From positions 620,001-684,000 of the forward strand of contig NZ_AP021889.1 of assembly GCF_011398355.1 (NCBI RefSeq): a stretch of DNA of 64,000 nt, read 5' to 3'. A program made the position numbers and the translations under genes. Shown piece by piece: positions 35,262 through 44,386 of the stretch. This DNA is from Thiosulfatimonas sediminis. GTDB lineage: Bacteria > Pseudomonadota > Gammaproteobacteria > Thiomicrospirales > Thiomicrospiraceae. Every line of letters starts with the position of its first letter. The first letter of the stretch is position 1. The notes under the pieces were generated by a model. That model was not told the origin of the DNA and did not search any database. It saw only the letters and a list, made by a program, of their open reading frames with translations.

Positions 35262-36119
35262 TTATTCCGCGACCAGTTGTTCACAGCGATAATAACCTTG
35301 GTTTTTATTGGCGCTGCCGAGTTTTTCCGCAAGAAATGGCAGGGTGCTTTGCATTTCGTTAAACAGTGTCCAAGGTGGATTAATCCAAAGCATTCCACTG
35401 CCATTCATACCGCGGCCTAAGGTGTCGGGAGCAATACCGAGCTCGAACACTTGAATATTTCGCACGCCGCTGTTTTTAAAGTCGCGCCATAATCTGTCGA
35501 TGGTTTTGCGTTCAACAACGGGGTACCACAAGGCAAAACTGCCGGTGGCAAACCGTTTGTGGCAGGCGACTAGGGTTTCGACAACTTTGCGGTAATCTTG
35601 TTTGTCTTCGTATGGCGGATCCATCAACAGAAGGCCGCGACGTGACGGCGGCGGCATAGATGCGATAGCTTGTTGAAAACCATCCTTAAAAAAGAGTTTT
35701 ACCCGACGGTCTTTGCCGAGATTTTTTTGCAGCAGCGTCTGCTCGCGTGGATGCAGTTCGCACAGTTGTAATTTGTCTTGTGCGCTAAGGAGTTGAGAAG
35801 CTAGCCACGGTGATCCCGGGTAAAAGTTGAGTGCCGCCGGTTCTTGCGCATTGAGTTCTTGAACCAAGGTTTTATAAAGTGCCAAACTGGGATAGGCCGA
35901 GCAGTCTTCATCCCAAATTACGCCAATCCCATTTTCGAACTCTTGATTTTTTTGAGCTTCCGAGCCTTGCAGGCGATAAACGCCCGCGCCGGCATGGCTG
36001 TCAAAGTAGGTCAAAGGTTTTGGCTTTTGAGTGAGGTACTCTAGCGCGTGCACCAGATTGAGGTGCTTGAGTATATCGGCAAAATTGCCGGCGTGATATG
36101 AGTGAAGGTAGCTGAGCAT
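35262..36119 (-). CDS. rlmJ: 23S rRNA (adenine(2030)-N6)-methyltransferase RlmJ
   Basis: A 285-residue SAM-dependent methyltransferase. MLSYLHSYHAGNFADILKH is the family start, TYFDSHAGAGVYRL the SAM-binding motif, and LLMDPPYE the DPPY catalytic motif. It methylates A2030 of 23S rRNA. The start at 36117-36119 has GGAG 7 nt upstream and matches the family N-terminus; four more in-frame residues upstream are unlikely. Confidence 0.95.
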   Translation of the reverse strand: MLSYLHSYHAGNFADILKHLNLVHALEYLTQKPKPLTYFDSHAGAGVYRLQGSEAQKNQEFENGIGVIWDEDCSAYPSLALYKTLVQELNAQEPAALNFYPGSPWLASQLLSAQDKLQLCELHPREQTLLQKNLGKDRRVKLFFKDGFQQAIASMPPPSRRGLLLMDPPYEDKQDYRKVVETLVACHKRFATGSFALWYPVVERKTIDRLWRDFKNSGVRNIQVFELGIAPDTLGRGMNGSGMLWINPPWTLFNEMQSTLPFLAEKLGSANKNQGYYRCEQLVAE

Positions 36120-36210
36120 GGGCAACTCCAAATAAACGGAGCGCCTATTTTACTCTGAAGCCTTTTGTGAAGGCAGAATATTGCCGATTGAGCAGTCGAT
36201 GCGCCTGAAT

Positions 36211-37569
36211 TTATCCGATTCGTTGGATAATCGCTTCGATTTGTTCGACTTTGCTTTGGACTAATTGTCGGTTGCCACGGCTTTCGATATTTAAACGTAA
36301 GAGCGGCTCGGTGTTTGACGTGCGAATATTTAAGCGCCATTCAGTAAACGCCAAGCTCAGTCCATCGGTTAAATCGATTTCCGGCTGGTCGCTTTCGAAA
36401 ACCTGTTTGACGGCCTCGATAATCTGTCTACTGTGTTGGACTTTGTAGTTGAGTTCGCCACTGCAAGGGTAGGCGGCGGCACGTTCGGCAACCAGTTGAT
36501 GCAGGCTTTGTCCAGTGCGGCTCATGAGTTGGAGCACCAGCAGCCAAGGAATCATGCCGCTGTCGCAATAGAAAAAATCTTTGAAGTAATGGTGTGCTGA
36601 CATTTCACCACCATAGAGCGCATCGACTTTACGCATGTGTTCTTTAATAAACGCATGGCCGGTTTTGGATTGCACCGCTTCTCCGCCGGCTTGTTGTACT
36701 TGTTCAATGGTGTTCCACGTCAAACGCGGGTCGTGGACAATTTTTTCGCCCGGATGATCGGCGAGTAAGGTTTCTGCCAATAAGCCGACCAAGTAATAGC
36801 CTTCAATAAAGTCGCCATTACCGTCAAACAGAAAGCAACGATCAAAATCGCCATCCCAAGCAACCGCAAAATCCGCTTGATTGGCGATAATCGCGGCGCG
36901 GGTTGGTGCGCGATTTTCTGGAATCATTGGGTTTGGCACACCGTTTGGAAAATGGCCATCCGGTTCGTGCTGCAGGCGAATAAATTCGCAAGGCAGGTGG
37001 CGGGCAAGCTGATCAAAAGTTGGCCCGGCGGCTCCGTTGCCGGCATTCACCACAATTTTGAACGGTTTGATGCTGTCTCTGTCCAGATAGGTTAATAATT
37101 TTGCGATGTAGGCGCTTTTGTCCTCTTTAGCAATGACCGAGGCGGGTTCTGTGCTTAAGGGGGCAAAGTCCTGTTTTTCGATGCGCTGTTTGATGGCATT
37201 GAGACCTGAATCTCGGCTGATCGGATTGGAGTTGGCGCTAACCATTTTCATGCCGTTATTGCCTTTGGGATTATGGCTGGCGGTAATCATAATACCGCCG
37301 TCGGCTTGGTAATGGCTGGTGGCAAAATAGACTTCTTCTGTACCGCACACGCCTAGGTGCCAAACTTCTACGCCGCTGGCAATCAGACCGTCACACAAGG
37401 CTTTGCTTAACTCTGGGCTTTCTAAGCGAATGTCATGTCCGACAACGATGTGTTTTGGTGAAAATTCACTCGCGAAGGCTCGTCCGATTTGATAAGCCAA
37501 GTCAGGGTTCATTTGACGTGGCACTTCGCCACGGATGTCGTACGCTTTGAAGCCGCTTAAATCTTGCAT
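36211..37569 (-). CDS. phosphomannomutase / phosphoglucomutase (CpsG/AlgC family)
   Basis: A 452-residue alpha-D-phosphohexomutase. ITASHNPKGNNGMK carries the phosphoserine, WDGDFDRCFLFD the magnesium loop, GGEMSAHHYFKDF the sugar-binding loop, and RTSNTEPLLRLN the phosphate-binding loop. It interconverts mannose-6-P/mannose-1-P or glucose-6-P/glucose-1-P; the sequence does not decide which. With GalU and Pgi nearby it can feed UDP-glucose or GDP-mannose synthesis. It lies 82 nt after the ugd-like gene, with a weak hairpin between. Confidence 0.92.
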   Translation of the reverse strand: MQDLSGFKAYDIRGEVPRQMNPDLAYQIGRAFASEFSPKHIVVGHDIRLESPELSKALCDGLIASGVEVWHLGVCGTEEVYFATSHYQADGGIMITASHNPKGNNGMKMVSANSNPISRDSGLNAIKQRIEKQDFAPLSTEPASVIAKEDKSAYIAKLLTYLDRDSIKPFKIVVNAGNGAAGPTFDQLARHLPCEFIRLQHEPDGHFPNGVPNPMIPENRAPTRAAIIANQADFAVAWDGDFDRCFLFDGNGDFIEGYYLVGLLAETLLADHPGEKIVHDPRLTWNTIEQVQQAGGEAVQSKTGHAFIKEHMRKVDALYGGEMSAHHYFKDFFYCDSGMIPWLLVLQLMSRTGQSLHQLVAERAAAYPCSGELNYKVQHSRQIIEAVKQVFESDQPEIDLTDGLSLAFTEWRLNIRTSNTEPLLRLNIESRGNRQLVQSKVEQIEAIIQRIG

Positions 37570-37595
37570 GAAAGAAAGTCTCTTTTGGAAAAGGA

Positions 37596-37616
37596 ACCCA
37601 AGTAATTAACTTGGGT
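37596..37616. terminator. weak hairpin between ugd-like gene and phosphohexomutase gene
   Basis: ACCCAAGT and ACTTGGGT flank a 5-nt loop. On the minus strand it is followed by TCCTTTTCC, not a clean T-run, so it may only partly reduce transcription into the mutase gene. Confidence 0.4.
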
Positions 37617-37651
37617 ATGACAGGGTAGTGCCTGAGTTGATGGTGTAGCGC

Positions 37652-38896
37652 TTAACGTCCTACGCCGTAATAACTAAAGCCGTTGTCGAGCAACCAGCTA
37701 CGGTCGTAAAGATTACGCCCGTCAAGAATGACCGGTTGCGCCATTAACTCTTTGATGCTCGTAAAGTTGGGTGACCAGAAGCTCTTCCATTCGGTTAATA
37801 CACAGAGCGCATCACTATCAATCAGCGCATCGTACATGGTTTCGCAAATATGAATCCGTTCTTGCTGGGCTTTGCTGAGATGGCGATCCATCCACTGATG
37901 GAAGTTATCATCGAGCTTGGGGTCGAAAAGTTGCAATTCGCAGCCTTGATGCAACAGGGCATTAATCATAACCAAACTTGGTGCACCGTCAATTGAGTTG
38001 GTATTGGGCTTGTAGCTGATTCCCCAAATTGCAATTTTTTTGTTTTGCAGGTCGCAATGGTAGTGCTTCCACAGTTTGCGGAACAGCAACTCTTTTTGCT
38101 GTTCGTTGATGTTGTGTACCGAGCGGAGTAAGTTTTCCTGCGAGCCGGTTTGGTCGATGAGCTCTTGTACGCGATGTAAATCACGTTCTAGGTAAGCGCC
38201 ACCGAAGCCCGCACCAGGGTAAAGATAGGCAAAGCCGATACGGTGGTCAGAGCCTAATCCTTGTCGGACTTCTTCAATGTCCGCGTGCATCTGTTCGGCA
38301 ACGAGGGCCAATTCGTTCATCAAACTGATGCGCGTGGCAATTAATACGTTGGTGGCGTATTTGGTCAGAATCGCTGACTCTGGTTGCATCTGGATAATCG
38401 TGTCACGGTTGCGGTTGAAAGGCGCGATGAGACGACGGAATTTGGTGATTGCGGCGTTGTCTTGCGCGCCAATAATGATTCGGTCCGGACGTTGAAAGCC
38501 TTGAATGGCGTTGCCTTCGGCCGCAAAGTCTGGGTTAATGATGATCGGCATTTCTGCGGCGGCGATAATCTCGCGCGCGATGTCGATACTGAAATTAGAC
38601 CGAATCAGTAAGCAGTTGTTGTCAGTTTTGTTTTTTGCTAACTGTTGCGCCATTTGCAAAGCGAGCGAGCAATCGCCATCCCCGTAGGCGAAAATATGAA
38701 AATCGGCATTGGGGTAATGGTTATCGCCCACCGTCAGGTGTTGGTTATTGATCTGTTTTTGCAGAAGTTTGCGCAGCCCGGGTTCGGCGATTTCATTCGG
38801 AATTTGTCCGATAAGTTTGACTTCGTTGCCGGTTTCGGCCAAACAGCCGGCGGTAACCAAGCCGCTAATGGTTGAGCCAAAGACGTTTATAATCAT
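37652..38896 (-). CDS. UDP-glucose/GDP-mannose dehydrogenase homologue lacking the catalytic cysteine
   Basis: A 414-residue protein with the full UGDH three-domain layout. N-terminal Rossmann: VFGSTISGLVTAGCLAETG, where the second Gly of GxGxxG is Thr. Middle: NPDFAAEG and LTKYATNVLIATRISLMNE, with the conserved Lys179 and Asn183. C-terminal: IAIWGISYKPNTNSIDGAPS and LFDPKL. The catalytic loop, normally GFGGSCFPKD, reads GFGGAYLERD (231-240), with Tyr235 in place of the nucleophilic Cys. Two-step oxidation to a uronic acid therefore looks impossible by the known mechanism. The start overlaps the pgi stop by 4 nt. It may be a pseudoenzyme, regulator or enzyme with changed chemistry. Confidence 0.85.
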   Translation of the reverse strand: MIINVFGSTISGLVTAGCLAETGNEVKLIGQIPNEIAEPGLRKLLQKQINNQHLTVGDNHYPNADFHIFAYGDGDCSLALQMAQQLAKNKTDNNCLLIRSNFSIDIAREIIAAAEMPIIINPDFAAEGNAIQGFQRPDRIIIGAQDNAAITKFRRLIAPFNRNRDTIIQMQPESAILTKYATNVLIATRISLMNELALVAEQMHADIEEVRQGLGSDHRIGFAYLYPGAGFGGAYLERDLHRVQELIDQTGSQENLLRSVHNINEQQKELLFRKLWKHYHCDLQNKKIAIWGISYKPNTNSIDGAPSLVMINALLHQGCELQLFDPKLDDNFHQWMDRHLSKAQQERIHICETMYDALIDSDALCVLTEWKSFWSPNFTSIKELMAQPVILDGRNLYDRSWLLDNGFSYYGVGR

Positions 38897-40452
38897 GCTT
38901 TATGTTCCCAAATTTGCTGCAAAATACCTTGTGTTGATTGGTCTAGCTCCGATGCGTCTTGTCGGTCTATCGAATCCAAAATACCCATCGCGAGTTTTTT
39001 ACCCAATTCAACACCCCATTGGTCAAATGGGTTGATGTTCCAGATAACCGATTGGGTGAACACTTTATGTTCATATATCGCCACCAACATACCCAGATGA
39101 TGTGCGTCAACGCGGGTCATTAATAGGGTGTTGGAGACTTGATCGCCAGGATAATGTTTGTGTGGATTGTCACTGTCTTGTCCGACCATCATCGCGCGAC
39201 TCTGTGCTAAGCAGTTTGCAATGTTCAGGTTTTGGTGGAAAGCAGCACGCTCACCAGAACCTTGACCTTCTTTAAACAGAATAAAGTCCGACATGACGCG
39301 TTCGGTGCCTTGGTGAAGCAGCTGATAGAAAGCGTGTTGCGCATTCGGGCCGACTTCACCCCAAAGAATCGGACAAGTGCGGTAATCAACAAATTCGCCG
39401 TTGCGCTGAGTGTGTTTACCGTTACTTTCCATTTCCAACTGTTCCAGATAGCTGGCAAAGTGCTTTAAGCGCGAGTCATAAGGCAGAATGGCTTGGCCGG
39501 CCAGCTTCAAAAAGTTGGTGTTCCAAATACCAATCAAGCCGATTAACACCGGAATATTCTCTCTGAAAGGGGTTTTGCGGAAGTGTTCGTCAACCTCATG
39601 TGCGCCCTTTAGCATCTGTTTAAAACCGTCCATGCCAAGCTGAATCGCAACGGTTAAACCAATGGTCGACCACATCGAAAAACGCCCGCCAACCCAGTCC
39701 CAAAAGGCCAGTTGCATCTGTGGCAATATGCCCCATTCCCCCATTTTTTCTGGGCTGGTGGAGATGCCGATAAAGTGCCGCATTGCCTCCGAATGGTTTT
39801 GGCAACTGTTTAAAATCCATGATTTGGCGGTTTCTGCCAAGGAGAGGGTGTCAATCGTGGTAAATGATTTTGAAGCGACAATAAACAGCGTCGTTTCAGG
39901 GTTGGTTTTAGCCAGAATAGACTGTAATTGTCGGCCATCCAGCGTCGAGACAAAATGGATTTGTGGGCTGCTCGGCAGTTGCTGCATTTCCAGTGCATGA
40001 GTGATCATCAGTGGTCCAAGATCGCTGCCGCCAACACCAATATTGACCACATCGGTAATGGCTTTGCCCGAATAACCGCGCATCTGTTTTTGATGCAACT
40101 CATCGACAATATAGGCCATTTTTTGCCAAGCTTCTGCCACTTCCGGTATGGGGTCACTCATATTGCGAAGCGCAGTGTGCCAAGCCTTACGGCCTTCAGT
40201 GTGATTAAGTTCATCGCCATTGATTAGGCGATTAATCCAATCCGCTAGATTGGCTTCTTCCGCCATGCCAATCAGACCATCGAGCACTTCTTGCGTGATT
40301 TTTTGCTTAGAAAAATCCAACATAGCGCCGGGCATTTGCACATGGAAATCGGCAAAGCGCTGTGAATTAGACGCAAACAGTGTATTCAGATGTGTCTGTT
40401 GCAGAGTTTCAGCAAGGATACTTAGGGGTTGATAGGCATTGAATTGCTTCAT
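38893..40452 (-). CDS. pgi: glucose-6-phosphate isomerase
   Basis: A 519-residue phosphoglucose isomerase. VGVGGSDLGPLMITHAL, ASKSFTTIDTLSLAE (phosphate-binding), GGRFSMWSTIGL and GPNAQHAFYQLLHQGT are family blocks with active-site residues. It interconverts glucose-6-P and fructose-6-P. The ATG at 40450-40452 has GGAG upstream and overlaps the galU stop by 4 nt; the end overlaps the ugd-like gene by 4 nt, so galU-pgi-ugd-like is a tight operon. Confidence 0.96.
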   Translation of the reverse strand: MKQFNAYQPLSILAETLQQTHLNTLFASNSQRFADFHVQMPGAMLDFSKQKITQEVLDGLIGMAEEANLADWINRLINGDELNHTEGRKAWHTALRNMSDPIPEVAEAWQKMAYIVDELHQKQMRGYSGKAITDVVNIGVGGSDLGPLMITHALEMQQLPSSPQIHFVSTLDGRQLQSILAKTNPETTLFIVASKSFTTIDTLSLAETAKSWILNSCQNHSEAMRHFIGISTSPEKMGEWGILPQMQLAFWDWVGGRFSMWSTIGLTVAIQLGMDGFKQMLKGAHEVDEHFRKTPFRENIPVLIGLIGIWNTNFLKLAGQAILPYDSRLKHFASYLEQLEMESNGKHTQRNGEFVDYRTCPILWGEVGPNAQHAFYQLLHQGTERVMSDFILFKEGQGSGERAAFHQNLNIANCLAQSRAMMVGQDSDNPHKHYPGDQVSNTLLMTRVDAHHLGMLVAIYEHKVFTQSVIWNINPFDQWGVELGKKLAMGILDSIDRQDASELDQSTQGILQQIWEHKA

Positions 40453-41318
40453 TTGATCTCCGTCGCAAGCCATTCTTTAAATTCGGCACCCAATTCTGGG
40501 TGTTGCATAGCGAACTCTACAGTCGCTTTTAAATAACCGAGTTTGTCGCCGCAATCGTAACTTTTAGCAGCCAATTGATACGCTTGTGCGCCTTTTTCTT
40601 TCATTAAGGTGGCAATCGCATCGGTTAGTTGGATTTCACCACCGGCACCTTCTTGGGTGGTGTGTAAAATACCTAAAATACGGTTGTCGAGAACATAGCG
40701 TCCGGTAATGGATAAGTTGGACGGCGCTTCTTCGTTTTTCGGTTTTTCAATCATGTCGACCATATCAACCGATTCGCCTGCAGAAAAGGTGACCCCTTGG
40801 CAATCGACAATACCGTATTTATGAACGTCTTCTGGTGCGACCGGCTCGACCATAATTTGGCTTTTACGACTGGTTTGGAAGGCCAATACCATATTGGCAA
40901 GGTCGTTGGTGTTTTTGCTCAAAATAACATCTGGTAGCAGCACAGCGAAATCATCATCGCCTAGAATCGGTTCTGCGCACAAAATAGCATGACCTAGGCC
41001 AAGTGGCGCAGGTTGGCGAATCGAAATAATGTTTGCATCGCTAGGAAGGATATTGTCGACCACTTCAATCAGGGCTTTTTTGCCTTTTTTCTCTAAGGTT
41101 GTCATCAGTTCAAAGTTGTGGTCAAAATGGTTTTCGATCGCATTTTTAGAGGAGTGAGTCACCAGGATAATGTCGGTAAATCCAGCGTTAATCGCTTCGC
41201 TGACCACATACTGAATTAACGGCTGGTCAACGAGGGTAATCATTTCTTTTGGAATCGCTTTCGTGGCAGGAAGAAAACGGGTGCCTAGACCGGCAACAGG
41301 GATAACAACTTTTTTCAT
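40449..41318 (-). CDS. galU: UTP--glucose-1-phosphate uridylyltransferase GalU
   Basis: A 289-residue nucleotidyltransferase with VIPVAGLGTRFLPATKAIPKEM (nucleotide-binding signature with the catalytic Lys) and FAVLLPDVIL. It makes UDP-glucose from UTP and glucose-1-P, the precursor for LPS, exopolysaccharide and UDP-glucuronate. It is first in an operon with pgi and a UGDH homologue. Confidence 0.96.
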   Translation of the reverse strand: MKKVVIPVAGLGTRFLPATKAIPKEMITLVDQPLIQYVVSEAINAGFTDIILVTHSSKNAIENHFDHNFELMTTLEKKGKKALIEVVDNILPSDANIISIRQPAPLGLGHAILCAEPILGDDDFAVLLPDVILSKNTNDLANMVLAFQTSRKSQIMVEPVAPEDVHKYGIVDCQGVTFSAGESVDMVDMIEKPKNEEAPSNLSITGRYVLDNRILGILHTTQEGAGGEIQLTDAIATLMKEKGAQAYQLAAKSYDCGDKLGYLKATVEFAMQHPELGAEFKEWLATEIK

Positions 41319-41470
41319 TATGTTCTCTATTGATATTTAATTTCGAAATTTATTTATTAATCTAATTCATGTCATTTTAACGAATAAATATTGAATTTAA
41401 ATGACCAATTTGGAAATTTCCAAAGGCACGAATTGTGTTGCCTTATTGTTGTGCAGGCCTTGCCCTGTTA

Positions 41471-42562
41471 TCAGTCAGCGTGAGCATTTGCAATTGTGCA
41501 GAGCTGTTCTTTTAACGTGAAAAAGGTCTCTAAAAGAATCGGTTGAAAGTGGCTTCCGGAGCCTTCGTGCATAATCTCAAAGGCTTCTTCTTGAGTAAAG
41601 GCGCGTTTATAAGGGCGAGCACTGGTTAAGGCGTCATAGACATCGGCGATAGCCATTATTCGCGCAGCTAAAGGGATTTTTTCTCCGGCAATGCCATTTG
41701 GATAGCCGGAACCATTCCATTTTTCATGATGATAAAAAGCGATATCTTGCGCGGTTTGTAAAAACAGGCCTTTTTCTCCCATCGAATTCGCCGCTTCTTG
41801 GAGGATTTTATAACCTCTCTCTGAGTGGGTTTGCATAATCGCAAATTCCTCTGATGTGAGCTTGCCTGGCTTGAGCAGAATATCATCAGGAGTCGCGATT
41901 TTACCAATGTCATGCAAGGGGGCGGACTTGGTAATGACTTCGATGGTCTCATCGTTCAGGCGGCTAGTAAATTCAGGGTTTTTGGCCAGCGCTTTACTTA
42001 AGGCTTCGACATAAAATTGGGTACGGCGAATATGGTTGCCGGTGCATTCGTCACGAAACTCGGCGAGAGAAGTCATTACATAAATCGTGCTGTCTTGTAG
42101 GTGGTTAATCTCGCTTAAGCGTTGATTGACTTCCTGTTCCAGTGTTTCAGCACGGCGAATTATTTTTTCTTGTGCATATTTTAGTTTCAACTGGGTGTCG
42201 ATACGCGCTTGTAAAACGCCAGGTTTAATGGGTTTTGTAATAAAGTCATTGCCGCCAATTTTTAGCGCAAACTCTTCGTCTTCTGGTTGGTTTTTGGCGG
42301 TGATAAATAGAATCGGTAGGTCTTGCTTGTCGTGTGTTTCACGTATCCGTCTGCAAGTTTCAAAGCCATCCATTACGGGCATCATGACATCTAATAAAAT
42401 CAAATCGGGTTTTTGTTGTATCGCGAGTTCAAGTGCTTTTTGGCCGTTCGTGGCAATGCGGGTGTCAAAGCGTTCGCTGAGTAATTCAACCAGTAACTTT
42501 AAGTTTAGCGGTTCGTCATCGACGCATAAAATTAACGGTTTTCTTGGTTCTGCTAGGCTCAT
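41471..42562 (-). CDS. response regulator with HD-GYP phosphodiesterase domain
   Basis: A 363-residue REC-HD-GYP protein. The receiver domain has acidic DDE (15-17), phospho-acceptor Asp58 in LILLDVMMPVMDGFE and the conserved Lys. A linking coiled coil precedes the HD-GYP domain with GNHIRRTQ, APLHDIGK, MQTHSERGY, FYHHEKWNGSGYPNG and IADVYDAL, all expected metal ligands. It should hydrolyse c-di-GMP when phosphorylated. No histidine kinase gene is adjacent. LapD 4 kb away is a plausible downstream reader of the c-di-GMP pool. Confidence 0.92.
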   Translation of the reverse strand: MSLAEPRKPLILCVDDEPLNLKLLVELLSERFDTRIATNGQKALELAIQQKPDLILLDVMMPVMDGFETCRRIRETHDKQDLPILFITAKNQPEDEEFALKIGGNDFITKPIKPGVLQARIDTQLKLKYAQEKIIRRAETLEQEVNQRLSEINHLQDSTIYVMTSLAEFRDECTGNHIRRTQFYVEALSKALAKNPEFTSRLNDETIEVITKSAPLHDIGKIATPDDILLKPGKLTSEEFAIMQTHSERGYKILQEAANSMGEKGLFLQTAQDIAFYHHEKWNGSGYPNGIAGEKIPLAARIMAIADVYDALTSARPYKRAFTQEEAFEIMHEGSGSHFQPILLETFFTLKEQLCTIANAHAD

Positions 42563-42724
42563 AAATAATCTTCGCTTTTATTTAATTCGATGACGTAAAA
42601 AAGTTTACCCCATAGATGTTAGTACGAAAACCGTATTATGTAAATCGTATAAATTGACTAATTGTACGTTATTTACCGTATCGTATTTTTTGTGTCAAAT
42701 GAGGCGTATTTTGACAAATGCTTT

Positions 42725-43309
42725 TCAAAATTGATGGATGCAAGAAGTAACAACCCCCCAGATCACCATGTCACTTTCGCTATGCACAGGGATTTCTGGA
42801 AAGTCGGGGTTTTCAGGTAGTAGATAGGTGCCATCTTGACGAATTGCTAAGCGTTTGACCGTAAGTTCCCCATCTAATGCGGCGATGACGATTTTTCCCG
42901 AACGTGGTGTAATGCTGCGGTCAACAACCAGAATATCACCATCGAATATACCGGCATCGCGCATCGATTCCCCCTGTACTTTGAGCAAAAAAGTGCTGTT
43001 AAAGTTAGGCGCTAGTTTTTCGTTTAGATCCAAACGGGCTTCAATATAATCATCCGCTGGAGAGGGAAAGCCGGCGGCGACTTTGTGGCTATACAATGGC
43101 AAAGTGGTCGTGGCTTCTTCGAGCATTCCGCTGATTGCGTCAAGTTTTTCTAAGCTGGCATCACTGACGTGTTCTTTATAGTTGTCTAGCCAAAGTTTAA
43201 CGGTCTCGACTTGTGATTCGGGAATGCGCACCACCTTAGTGGCTTCACCAAAAGCACCGCTGCCTTTTTTGCGTCCCGCGCCCATTCGTTTGCCGCCGTG
43301 ATTAAGCAT
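42725..43309 (-). CDS. UmuD-like S24 autopeptidase with N-terminal GRKKGS extension
   Basis: A 194-residue S24 protein. The self-cleavage site AAG-FPSP is at 79-80, the catalytic Ser is in VQGESM (115) and the Lys in LTVKRL (152). The first 50 residues (GKRMGAGRKKGSGAFGEATKVVRIPES) are longer than in E. coli UmuD (139 residues) and basic. UmuD forms pol V with UmuC after RecA-stimulated cleavage, but no umuC lies next to this gene. GAGGA is 8 nt upstream. I saw no clear CTGT-N8-ACAG LexA box near it. Confidence 0.83.
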   Translation of the reverse strand: MLNHGGKRMGAGRKKGSGAFGEATKVVRIPESQVETVKLWLDNYKEHVSDASLEKLDAISGMLEEATTTLPLYSHKVAAGFPSPADDYIEARLDLNEKLAPNFNSTFLLKVQGESMRDAGIFDGDILVVDRSITPRSGKIVIAALDGELTVKRLAIRQDGTYLLPENPDFPEIPVHSESDMVIWGVVTSCIHQF

Positions 43310-43334
43310 GGATGATGTCCTCGTTTGGTTATTT

Positions 43335-43420
43335 TAGGCAGATGCAGAATAAGTCCAAATGACTTCAGGTACAGAAGAATTTGACTGAGTAAGACGTGCT
43401 TATTCTGTATCTCCCTCTAG
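43335..43420. repeat. intergenic repeat element 2 (CAGAAYAAGTCC family)
   Basis: An 86-bp unit with inverted ends: left TAGGCAGATGCAGAATAAGT, right (inverted) AGGGAGATACAGAATAAGC. It is a shorter version of element 1 at 9561-9705. It lies upstream of the UmuD-like gene. The remaining 43421-43576 holds no gene. Confidence 0.6.
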
Positions 43421-43576
43421 GTTCTGGTTCTGTTGAGTTAATTTGGTTAGTGTAACATTTTTCAAGCGAATGCATGGGCATCCGTTATTAAATTGTCTTG
43501 AGTTTGTCATCCGTCTGTCAAACTGCTTAAGGGTCCTTGTGGCACTATGTGCACACTCTTTTTTGTCTAACTTGGG

Positions 43577-44386
43577 GTGTATCCGTTGTTGAATATCGAT
43601 AAAAAATCGCAGGTTGATTTGCTGTTACGCTGCGCGAACGCCTATTTGCAGTTGCCGCCGAAGCTCAAAGCTCAAGCGAAAGGGCTGCATAAACTGCGCC
43701 AAACAACGCGCCATTTGTTGTCTTTGTTGCCCATAGAGGGTTATGCGCAAGCACGGATTAAAAAAGTGATTCAAGCGAGCAATAAAATTCGGGATTTGGA
43801 TGTGTTGTTATGGGATGTGCTGCCGCATTTGCCTGATGAGTTGCGAGTCCTTGAGGCGCAAGTGCAGCCGCGATTGATTGCGATCCGCTGTGGGATGGAT
43901 GATGAATTTAAAAACGACTTGCAGCTTGAGCTGTTACCGGAAATTACCTCGTGTCTGGTAGCGTATCCGCACGTATTGCAAGCTGAGTTTTCGTTGGTAA
44001 GCCAGCTAAAACGTCCGCAGATAAGTGATTTGGAAAAGCAGTTTCAAAAAGCGAAAAAGCAATTGGTGCTGTTAGATATTGAGAATACACAGGTTCATAA
44101 ATTGCGTCTAAAAATTAAGCGAATACGTTATCAGGTAGGTCATTTTTTCCCTGAACAGACTGAATTTTTGATGCGATTACGGTCTTTGCAAGATCAGTTA
44201 GGTGAGTTTCACGATTACGATCAAGCAGACAAGATGATGTGTAAATACAGTGATCTTGATGAGCTGATGTTGGTTAAAGTCCGTAAATTTTTGGCTGCTC
44301 GGCAACAGAATATCCTTGCTCAGGTACGGCGCAAGTTGGCAGCAGAGAAAACTGCGTTGAGCGGTTTTTGTCTTGCTGAGGGATGA
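43577..44386 (+). CDS. CHAD-domain protein
   Basis: A 269-residue all-helical protein with the CHAD pattern: GLHKLRQTTRHLLSLL, IRDLDVLLWDVL, VHKLRLKIKRIRYQVGHF and LQDQLGEFHDYDQA, a regular array of His, Lys and Arg. CHAD domains bind inorganic polyphosphate and are often joined to CYTH triphosphatases; this one stands alone. The start is uncertain: GTG at 43577, or TTG at 43586/43589 with TTGGGG as ribosome site just upstream. Confidence 0.85.
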   Translation: MYPLLNIDKKSQVDLLLRCANAYLQLPPKLKAQAKGLHKLRQTTRHLLSLLPIEGYAQARIKKVIQASNKIRDLDVLLWDVLPHLPDELRVLEAQVQPRLIAIRCGMDDEFKNDLQLELLPEITSCLVAYPHVLQAEFSLVSQLKRPQISDLEKQFQKAKKQLVLLDIENTQVHKLRLKIKRIRYQVGHFFPEQTEFLMRLRSLQDQLGEFHDYDQADKMMCKYSDLDELMLVKVRKFLAARQQNILAQVRRKLAAEKTALSGFCLAEG

